A model generated the notes under the pieces. The model was not told the origin of the DNA, searched no databases, and saw only the letters and a list, made by a program, of their open reading frames with translations. Shown one piece after another: positions 1 to 9,400 of a stretch of DNA of 64,000 nucleotides (position 1 is its first letter; each line of letters begins with the position of its first letter). The stretch lies in assembly GCA_009859145.1 (NCBI GenBank), contig VRVR01000042.1, positions 197,332 to 261,331 on the forward strand, in the 5' to 3' direction. A program made the position numbers and the translations under genes. This stretch comes from Andalucia godoyi (lineage: Eukaryota > Discoba > Jakobea > Jakobida > Andaluciidae).

Positions 1-1
1 C

Positions 2-1159
2 GTGTCGGATGAATACCTACAAGAGACCTCGCATTTGTCCGATCCTGTTGGATCACCCACATTTGTCCCTCACGCGGCCAAACCGGTTGTCGACATAGAT
101 GCTCACGGATGTCTTCCTTCGTCGTCGTTCCAGACCATTGTCGAATGCTTGTGTGCTGTCCGACATCACCTGGCTCTTTTGGATGCGGATGCAAAAGACA
201 GCGATCGATACGTCGATCTCATTGAATCCGTCATTCCAGAGTGCGAGAGCCTGCTTGGAGGTGGCCTGAGTTTTGACGAACTGGAGTCGGCGCTGAGGAA
301 TGCCTCCTCGGCGTCCGCATATTCTGAAGCTGTTGTTCCTGGCCACACTCGCGCACTTTGCTGGAAAGCGTATACGATGAGCTATATTATATTCTGCCGA
401 TCGAGTTCTGCCAATCCGACAAACCTATCTGTGACGCTGCCTCCGATCGGATCGCTGCCACTGGATTCGGATTCTCTCGAGTCGTTGTCGGAAGCGGAGA
501 CCGTGGAGTTTGGTGCGTTGCAGCAAGAGAGCCACGAGGCGACATATGGTTTGGAGTGGTTTGAGTTGCTGGGAAAGGAGATTCAGCATGCAAGAAGTGC
601 CGTACTGCGCAGAAGCCCACCGTCGCTGGAAGATATCGACTTGCTGATTCAACGAATCGATGATGTGCGTGATGCAGAACCGCACTGCGTGTGTATATGG
701 TCCTCGTATGCAGTGGCGGATGTTTCCATTGCTCAGATTACGGGGCTTTTGAAGTCGCTTCGAGCGTTCTGCGCAGCGAGCGAGCGTGTCCCAAGTCCGC
801 ATCAAACCGATCTGGAGTCCGTCATTCACCAGGTTCTTCATCGTGTGTTTGAAGAGTGTGGCCGTTCTATTCGTTCGGCTTCCTTGTGGTTTGCACCTCT
901 TGACGACTCTACGCGACAGTCTCTGATGAATGAACCGGACGATTCATTCCCTGCGTTTGTTGGCGTATACACCCCCGTTCTGGAGGTCCTATGCGAGTCC
1001 ATTGAATCCCTATCTGCTGTCCTCGAAGTTCTGCCGACAGACAAGTTGCTTGAGCAAGCTGCCGCAAAATCCAGCTCTCTTGCTGAGCGCTGCGCCTTCG
1101 ATTTCAACAACGTCGTCCAAGTCGTCTTTGAAGCCATCCATTCAAAACACCTGTCGTAA
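2..1159 (+). CDS. Unrecognised protein, 3' part of gene only
   Basis: The frame is open from the left edge of the window and ends at a TAA at 1157-1159. The first codon in view is GTG and there is no convincing initiator, so the 5' end lies outside the window. The visible 385 residues are rich in Ser, Leu and Glu and look mainly alpha-helical and soluble, with no membrane segment or signal peptide. I recognise no domain; the helical pattern with many acidic residues would suit a scaffold or tethering protein, but that is only an impression. A Leu/Ser-rich stretch near residues 150-170 precedes a run of helices containing a 'LEDIDLLIQRIDDV' segment. The next gene starts about 300 bases downstream on the same strand. 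Confidence 0.7.
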   Translation: MSDEYLQETSHLSDPVGSPTFVPHAAKPVVDIDAHGCLPSSSFQTIVECLCAVRHHLALLDADAKDSDRYVDLIESVIPECESLLGGGLSFDELESALRNASSASAYSEAVVPGHTRALCWKAYTMSYIIFCRSSSANPTNLSVTLPPIGSLPLDSDSLESLSEAETVEFGALQQESHEATYGLEWFELLGKEIQHARSAVLRRSPPSLEDIDLLIQRIDDVRDAEPHCVCIWSSYAVADVSIAQITGLLKSLRAFCAASERVPSPHQTDLESVIHQVLHRVFEECGRSIRSASLWFAPLDDSTRQSLMNEPDDSFPAFVGVYTPVLEVLCESIESLSAVLEVLPTDKLLEQAAAKSSSLAERCAFDFNNVVQVVFEAIHSKHLS

Positions 1160-1369
1160 TCAATCCTGTAAAAAAGAAAGAATCCCTGATGTTGTTGCAT
1201 CAATGGCCTGTTCAAGTCCGTCTTTGGTCTGTCTGCTTTTCCCCTTCCTTATCTTGTTTTCCCTTTTGATGGCGCACGTCGTCGCGTTTGTCTGTGTTTG
1301 TTGCATTCTTTTTTCAATTCTTTCGTTTTCTGGGTTTCATTTTTTGGGGTTTTCCAAGTGTGGACTCTT

Positions 1370-1412
<43 letters not shown>

Positions 1413-1462
1413 TGTGTGTGTGTGTGTGTGTGTGTGTGTCGCTCTCTGAATCTTGGAGTGCC
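1160..1462 (+). promoter_or_regulatory. Upstream region of LRR gene, with pyrimidine and (CT)n/(GT)n tract
   Basis: This 303-base gap between two plus-strand genes becomes increasingly T/C-rich and ends in a composite microsatellite (about 1367-1440) that stops 22 bases before the ATG. It presumably holds the 3' UTR of the upstream gene and the promoter and 5' UTR of the LRR gene. I see no clear TATA box. Confidence 0.5.
1367..1440. repeat. Composite (CT)n-(GT)n microsatellite
   Basis: Interrupted CT repeats run from about 1367 and switch to an uninterrupted GT array at about 1413-1440. The array lies directly upstream of the LRR gene start codon at 1463. A matching composite lies beside the megasynthase start codon at 10431-10512. 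Confidence 0.95.
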
Positions 1463-3304
1463 ATGGCAACGCCGTCGAAAACGCCGAAGAAAGCCGCCAC
1501 GAACAGTGGGACTACAAGCGGTGGAAATACGCAGCGAACGATCCGAGATGTGGCGCCGGCATTTGGTCTGGGAACACTTGGGTTGTCTTCAAAAGGACTT
1601 ACCTCGTTGTACGGGCTTGGCTGCAACACAGATCTGAAAGTTTTGTATTTGCAAGGAAACAACTTGCGGACCTTTGAGCACTTGGTGTCACAGCCGCAGC
1701 TTCGCGAGCTGAACGTGTCAGACAACAAACTGTCGTCGTTCAAAGGAATTGCGTTTCAGCCAAAGCTCGAGGTCCTGACGATTCGGGGGAATCCAATATC
1801 ATCGCATCCATTTTATCGAATCATGGCGATTCTGGCGATTGGGCCTTCGTTGCGCAAGATTGACGATACTACGATTTTGCACTCCGAAAGGGACCTTGCA
1901 AGATCGATGGGACCACGAGCTGCTGCGGCGGTTCGCTTAGGGTGGCTGATGGACTCGAAGCCGCGATTGCCGCAAGATTATGAGCTGCTACTGGATCAGT
2001 TTGAAAAAGGCGATGTCTGCCCTGAGAGCCGCGGCAAAACGGACTCTCCGCAAAGGGACAGAGAGGAAGAGGAAGCACTGTATATTCAGGAACAGGTGTT
2101 TTTGAAAGAGGCGGAAGTCACGCGAATTCTGGCTGCTTCCAATGGGTCTGCAACCCCCAACGGGAGGCCATCGAGCCACGGTGAGAATGGAACCGCGGAT
2201 GCAAATGGGCATCGAAGCGAGCATGTGGATGTGGAGGAAGAGAGAAGGGCCAAAGAACGGTTGTTGGTCCGCGGACTGCAGAAAGAGGTTGCAACACTCA
2301 GACAGAAGCATCTTTCGTCCAAGAATCTGTTTGCGAATTCCACACCACCACGAGTCATCGCTCCTGCTCAGCAGAAATCTCCTAGTGCGGCAGCCAATGG
2401 CGGTTCCGTTGACACTGCTGCTCCCGTCGCTGTAGCAAGCAATTCACCATGTTCCTGTTCATGTCCATCATGTTCGTCATCATCATCTACCACTACTTCC
2501 GCGACAAGAGAACATCCGTTCGTGAGTATTCTGCCGAATGTTGCAGAGGTCTTGTTTAGTGCCGGCATCAAAGTCACCAAAGAATCGGTGTCCTGGACGT
2601 CGTGCGTTGTCTTTCTGCATTTTCTCGTCGAGGCATTCTACGTGGAGGACGAGTCGGTCCTTCGGCTTGTGACAAAGTCAGGAAAAGCGCTGGATGTTGC
2701 AGTTCCCCAAAGCGAAGTGGCAGATGTGGAGGCCGTGATCATGGGGTTCCAGAAACTGCGCAAGACTCTCACTGGCCTTTCCATTCCTGACCAGGAATTC
2801 GTCGAAATCACCAAGCAGGAAGCGCCCGCAGATGCACCGCCCATCACATCGGAAGCGACGCCCGACTCGCAGCAACCGACTACTCCGGAGCAACCACCAG
2901 CGACGTCTGAGCAGGATCCGGATTTATCGGACCAGCCAGTTGCCGCTGCCCAGGAACAGCCAACATCGAGTCCACCGACAGAAGCTCCTTCAACCAGTGC
3001 TGCGCCAAGTTCGGAGACCCAACCGACGTCCGATGCCCCCGCTGCTGCAGATCCTTCAAATCCCAACACTGGTGCCGACAGTCCGACTCCCATTTCGCAG
3101 AGCACTGACCTCCAGCCGAATGCGCCCTCTGACGCGGTAGCATCCCACGATCAGCAACAATGCCAACCGATGCCTGTCCCCAAAAAGGCAGACTCGCCTC
3201 CCGAGGACTCTGCACCGAGTAATGTGGATGCTTCGAGTTCGGAATCTCAGGAAACCACGTCAGATGCTGTTTCGACTGCTGCTGCGACCGCTCCTTCGTC
3301 ATGA
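1463..3304 (+). CDS. SDS22-type leucine-rich repeat protein with long disordered C-terminus
   Basis: A 613-residue protein. I chose the ATG at 1463 ('MATPSKTPKK'), because the longer open frame upstream only translates a CT/GT microsatellite. After a basic Ser/Thr-rich leader, about residues 25-130 hold LRRs of the SDS22/LRR_4 type ('LKVLYLQGNNLRTF', 'LRELNVSDNKLSSF', 'LEVLTIRGNPISSHP'), closed by an LRR-cap-like segment around 'IGPSLRKIDD'. A charged helical stretch follows (residues ~190-300). A possible small globular domain follows at ~350-440, then a Pro/Ser/Thr/Gln-rich disordered tail of about 170 residues. LRR proteins of this layout are usually adaptors in cilia, centrosomes or phosphatase complexes. 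No enzyme domain is visible and the partner is unknown. Its 3' end converges on the megasynthase gene, 136 bases away. Confidence 0.85.
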   Translation: MATPSKTPKKAATNSGTTSGGNTQRTIRDVAPAFGLGTLGLSSKGLTSLYGLGCNTDLKVLYLQGNNLRTFEHLVSQPQLRELNVSDNKLSSFKGIAFQPKLEVLTIRGNPISSHPFYRIMAILAIGPSLRKIDDTTILHSERDLARSMGPRAAAAVRLGWLMDSKPRLPQDYELLLDQFEKGDVCPESRGKTDSPQRDREEEEALYIQEQVFLKEAEVTRILAASNGSATPNGRPSSHGENGTADANGHRSEHVDVEEERRAKERLLVRGLQKEVATLRQKHLSSKNLFANSTPPRVIAPAQQKSPSAAANGGSVDTAAPVAVASNSPCSCSCPSCSSSSSTTTSATREHPFVSILPNVAEVLFSAGIKVTKESVSWTSCVVFLHFLVEAFYVEDESVLRLVTKSGKALDVAVPQSEVADVEAVIMGFQKLRKTLTGLSIPDQEFVEITKQEAPADAPPITSEATPDSQQPTTPEQPPATSEQDPDLSDQPVAAAQEQPTSSPPTEAPSTSAAPSSETQPTSDAPAAADPSNPNTGADSPTPISQSTDLQPNAPSDAVASHDQQQCQPMPVPKKADSPPEDSAPSNVDASSSESQETTSDAVSTAAATAPSS

Positions 3305-3440
3305 ATAGAAACTCACAAACCATGTACTTGACCAACACTGTATACTTTTTCGCTGTTGTATTTCTAGTTAACAAGGAAACTCAGAAAGAAAGGAGTTTTT
3401 TTCTTTCTCTTTTTGAAGAAATTGTGTGCTCAAAAGTGAT

Positions 3441-6400
3441 TTATGAATCCATCACAGAATCTACGAATTGCTCAATCGACAACGATTCAAATAGTCGTTT
3501 CACGGTCAGGCGGTCAGCAATGGTTGAAAATCCTTTGCGACGAAGCGCTTCTTGCAACATTGCAACGCACATCAAAGCAGACATGGAGTCACCACCAAGA
3601 ACGAAAAACGACTTTGCCTCGTCCACGACCGACATTTTAAGAAATGACGCGAATCCGTGCCGAATGACCTCCCGGGCATCTTGGTTGGACAAGGTGGGAA
3701 CACAACTGTCGACAGGAGCAACTTTAGAAGTCTTGCCATATATCCACGAATCAACTTTTCCAAGCAGGTCTCCTTTCGAGACAATCAGTGGAACCGGAAT
3801 GCCTCGTGTTGATCTGGCAAGAAGAAGATCTTTCACGAGCTCCATACAGTACTCGACGGGCAGTCCAAAAGAACCGCCAATATCCTTCATTTGCATCTTC
3901 TTGTTGTGTCTATTAAGGCCTAGCAGCGAGGCTGAACGAGACAACGGCACCCCTTTCCGAAGTAGCACATGTCTCAAAGCGTGAACGTCCCAATCGTCCC
4001 ATGCAACGGAGACAACAGAATGCTGTGCGGTGAGTTTGCAAAATAAGGCATCCATTCTCAGATTTGCGCTTCCATAAAACATCATTCCGGGGCCTCCGAG
4101 GTACGCAGCAAGAGAAGAAAATCCAATGCAGCGACGAATTTTGGATCCGGAGTCGAACAGCGCTTGGAGGGCATCCGACTTTGGCTCGCACTCTTGTGCC
4201 ATTCGATCACCCTCCGCCATCCAGCACAAGTCTGCCAATCCAGCGCAGAAGATGACCACAGGATCCGACAAAGATGCCAAGACAAAGTTCCACTGCGCTG
4301 CAGACAGACCATCGAATTCGGTCAAGACAGAGACACGGGACGCCAGCCTGACTCGATGATCAGCCATCGCGGATGACAACTGCTCGATCTCCTCAATGCA
4401 TCGAGTACAGTCGACATCGGAAGCCTTGCAACGAGTCGTGAGAACGATCCTCGTGTCCGCAAACTGAGAATCAGATGCGAGCGTAGCAGACAGAATCCTG
4501 CCAAGCGTACCAAGACCACCGAAGATGACAATGTTCGCCGGAGATTCGGCACGCTCCAGGTTGGCAAGTTTGAGGGCGCGAAATTGGCGGTGCAGAACGG
4601 AGAAGGTCTGCTCGTCGTCCATCTTTCCTAGCCGGATCGTGTCACCCCATTGCAGCAAATCTTGATCGATGGAGTCCAGAACACAACGGCCCATCTGGAT
4701 CACGTCAACATTCGAAAATGGGGCAAACACAGAAACGCAGCGCACACGAGGGAAGTATTCCTGGGAAAGCACTGCCGCAACAAAAAGGGACTCACTAGAG
4801 CGAAAGAAGACAATAATTCTCACGTCCCCGGAATGAGAGGAAATGATCTGCAAAATGCTTTCTCTGCACCGCTCAAAAGTATGGCAGATGCCTACACTCA
4901 ACAGAAAACAATCGTCGCAGAGACGCAGAGTGGAGGGATGAGAATCGAGGCAATACTCGCGCTGCGGAATCGAAATATCCGTGAGGGCGTGCTGGATGCA
5001 ATATTTTCCAACATGATCATGGGCAACAGGTGGCTCATCCCTCCGCGGCGATTCTCTCCATATCCGCTTCCTCTCGAAAGGCAAATCAAGCGCAGGCAGA
5101 TCATCGCAGATGGCGACGGGTCTCTCCGCTGAGCAAAAAGCAGCTTTTCTTCCTGCGGACAGTTGCGTCCACATCCAAGAACACGTTGCAGAGCCCGACA
5201 TTGGGGATTTGGCGAACAGCGCCAATCCACTCCAGTTCCGTTTCTCCTTCAGAATCATGGAGGACAGCGAAGGTTTCCATGCTAACTCGACCAAGGTGAG
5301 GTTGTCGTATTCTTTTGAAACACGATCGACTGCAGAATCAAACCTGACCGAGGAAACTAAATGATCGGTGCACCACTGTCGGAAACCGGACTGGTCCTCA
5401 ATTCTTGCACCGCAGCATACATCGACGCTACGAAGCGCGTCAATGTTCAAATCAAGACTCAATTCGTTGAGATTTCTATCAAACGAGGCGGCAACGAGCG
5501 CAAGATGGGACCCATGAAATACTCGGTCAGTTGGTATGAGGGCGTAGTTTCCGAATTCCTGCTGGATGACAGCCGGAGAAAGTCCAGGACTGCAGCCGAC
5601 AACAACTGCATTGCCCGGATTGACGGATACAATGTTTGTACGAACACCCAAAAGGCCAGATAGGATCTTGCGAATGTGGTCCACGGGATGCTTGACGACA
5701 AACATTTGGTCCCCATCCGGCGAATATGTTTCCAATGCCGCCGCTCGCAGTTCCAGCACTTGGAAAAATGACCTGTCATCAATCGCTCCAGCAAGCCACA
5801 CTGCAATGAGCTCACCGAGAGAGTGACCAATGAAACGGAACGCGGCAGATGCGTAGACGGCACGAAGTATCGAAAACAATCCGTACTGTAATAATGCAGA
5901 GTAGACGTGGACTTCCGTCTGCGAGTATCGATGTTCGGCGGCGACGGCGGAAGAAAAGACGCGGTCAACGGGGACAGACGTGTACGGCTGGAGGTTGGTA
6001 ACCGCGACTCGGAATTCAGGGCAGTGCAGGAAGAGTTCGCGGTACAAAACTGGCGAAAACGAAGTTTGGCCTGGGCACACAATCAGCATCGTCGTCGTCG
6101 GCAACGAAGGACCTGAAAACAGAGTCAGAAATCCTGTGGATGAATCGTCCATTGCATCGACCACGGCCTTCAGATCCTGTTTTGAGGACGCCACCACTGT
6201 AAAGCAACGCAATCCGGGCCTTGGAAAATGACGAGTGAAGAAGGAGGCTGCTGACGACCAACCGATGGACACATCGCTTCTCATAAGAGAGTTGCTGGTG
6301 GACCGTAGCCACTTTTTGAAGGACTCCTCGGATGCCATTGCGACTGTCAGCGCACTGAATCTAGAGGGTTCGTGTGGATCGGGAACAGGGACGTCGCAAA

Positions 6401-9400
6401 ACGACTGCCGCTCCAAAATGCAATGGCAATTCGTACCACCCACACCCATCGCCGACACCCCTGCACGTCGCACATCTGCAGACGGCCACGGCACGGTGGC
6501 CGTGCCATTGATAGAAAAGCGCGATTTCAGCGGATCCATGGCAATCAGCGGATTCCACTCGGAAAACGTGGGAGTCGGAGGAATTTGGCCGTGATACATT
6601 GACAGCGCAGTCTTGACCACGCCAACCAGTCCCGCGGCAATGTTGCAGTGTCCGACATTTGCTTTTGCACAACCAATCCAAACCGGGTTGCGCTGAGTTA
6701 GGCGTGCGCCAATAGCATTTCGCAACGCCGAGAACTCAATGGGATCGCCGACAATGGTGCCGGTCGCGTGGGCCTCCACGAACTGCAACGGATTTTCACT
6801 GGGCCCAGCAAGCAGCGATTCATACATGCTACTCAGAAGGCGAGTCTGTGCCTCAGAAGACGGCGCTCCAAAGGATGACTTTTCCGATGATCCATCTTGA
6901 TTCGAACGCACGTCCCTTACCGTCGCGTACACTTTGTGTTCACCGGAACACAGTTCCTCTTTTGACAGACGCGCGAGCACAATTGTGGCAGCAGCATCCG
7001 AGAAAACCGTGCCGGAAGCTCGAGAATCAAACGGACGACAGTGTCCATCCGAAGAAAGGACAAAATCCGATGGTGCACGATACCCATTGTAAATTCCATC
7101 AAAAAAGGCCATGGATGCGCTGCACACAATCGCGTACTTGTTCTTTTTCAAAGACAAATGATTAAAGGCAGCCTCCAGGCATGAGAGAGACGACGAGCAG
7201 CTGCTTTGGACAGCTACCGCAGTACCGCGAAGCCCGTATGCGTATGCCAGACGCATCGGCAGATAGTCCTTATCATTCCCAATTTCAGCACTCAGTTCCA
7301 ATGAAGGGTTCTCGGAAGCCTCCCCACGAAAAAGTGGGACAGACGTGTTCAATCCGTACGTAGGCAAATAGCATGAACCGAAGACTGCGGTATCATCAAA
7401 CGCGGAATTCACGGCGAGCGACCCGTTGGAAAAAGTGAATCCAGCATCCATCATTGCGGATAATGAAACTTCTAAAGCAATGCGGTGCTGTGGATCCATC
7501 AGTTCCCACTCGGATGGGTGAATTCTCGAGGAGAAGAATGCAGGATCGATATCTCCGCGAGAATTTGGAATTGACGGGAAAGTGGAACCCGAATTCTGTG
7601 GTCGTCTCCACAATCCATCCATGTCCTTCTCCAGAACAGCGGAAACGTGACCGGAAACGAGGTTCCTCCAAAACTCATGAATGTTCGCAGCATCCGGCGC
7701 CTGAATACCCATACCGACAATTGCAATGCAGTCCGAAACATCACAAGTACTGGAGACTGTCTGTTTCACAGAGTGCTGACGAGACCCGAAGAGCACTGTA
7801 ATCGTCGCAGCAAGGCTTGCAGGGGTGACGGACGTCTTCAGCATCTCTTCTATGTTGAGAAACGGCGGCGATGGCATCGCTGTTGCGGCAGCGAATTCCT
7901 CGATATCATGCTGCAAAGTCGCGACGACTCGAACGGCAGCTAGAGAGTGACCACCCAAAGAGAGCCACCGATCGGAAGCGCCAACACGTACCAAAAGCTC
8001 CTTCGTCCAGGCAGCGCACACTCTTTGGATCCAGTAATCAGTAGCAGGAGTATGGATATTGGAAGACGCATCAGCCATCAAGGAACTTGGCATCAGCTTC
8101 TCAGGATGAGCTTGCGGATCCACCAAGCACTTTCGATCCGTCTTTCCGGAAATCGGGTCAATCCGAAAAAAGGTTGGATAGCGTACAAACAAATACGGTA
8201 CTGCATACGATGGAAGAACGCCTTGCAACCGGTCCCGCATGTAAACCACGCACAAATCGTCACCTCCTTGCGGGATCACCATATGGGCAACCAGAGCACT
8301 GTCTGTATCCATTTGGCGACCGACAACCAGGCACTGCTTGACCTCGGGAAAGCAGTTCAAAATAGCATCTTCTACAACCTGCGCATCAACTGTGTTCCCG
8401 CGCACACGGATTGCAAAGTCACATCTCCCAAGAATGCTGTACCCGAGATTTGTGTCAAAGAAGCACCGGTCGCCAGTTCTATACAACGTTTCGTCCAGCT
8501 GGAAATCGACTGCAGAGCCAAACATGGACTCAAAAGAAACAAATTTTGCCCGTGACTTGTCTGGAGCGCCTACGTACCCATTGCCAACATGCGGACCCCC
8601 GACGAACAGCTCTTCATCACGAACGAACATGTCAACAGTTGGCAAAGGAAATCCGATGGGGGCTATGTCGCCGACATCCTCGTTTCCAACCCAGGCGGAC
8701 AGGTTGGATACCGTAATTTCGGAACACTCGGAAATGGAATACACATTCCATATTGCAGCACACGGAAACAAGGTCTGAACATCTCGGACGAGCTTTCTGT
8801 TGACAACCTCTCCGCAAAGCGTCACACAATTGAGCGTGTCGATGGAAACCGACTTCCGAATCAATCCATCGCACAAAACACGGGCCATAGAAGGCGTCAG
8901 CTGAATTCGTGTGCCGCATTCTCTGCTCACGACTGAGAAAAACGTGCTCGGGTTCTTCTGCTGATCATCGGATAAGATCAACAATCTCACGCCAAACAAA
9001 AGTGGACGGAAGCATTCCCAGAGAAAGAAGATATTACACACCTCAATGTCCTGCGTGTCATCCAAAAAGGGAATCGCATCGCGGCGCTTTGCGTAAGAAA
9101 GAACATGATTGGTATGCAGAACTGTGATCAACTTGGGGGGACCAGTAGAACCGGAAGAAAACACGAGAAATGCACTGGAGCGGGGCCGGTACAGCGTTCG
9201 AGCGAGCACATAGTGTACATCATCGGCAAAATCAGTATGTGAATGATCGCACGCAAAAGAAATGACGTTTGAAAATTCCGAGAAGAACGATTCCTCGCTT
9301 GCGGTTGAGACGACAAACAATATCGACTTCCCAAGAGAAGCACAGTCTGCGACCAATTTTGCGAGAAATGACTTGTTCTGCACAATCGACGGACCTCCCT

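Noticed and set aside
1298-1462. N-terminal extension of the LRR protein
   Set aside because: It would translate the CT/GT microsatellite into Leu/Ser and Cys/Val repeats; the ATG at 1463 gives a normal start.
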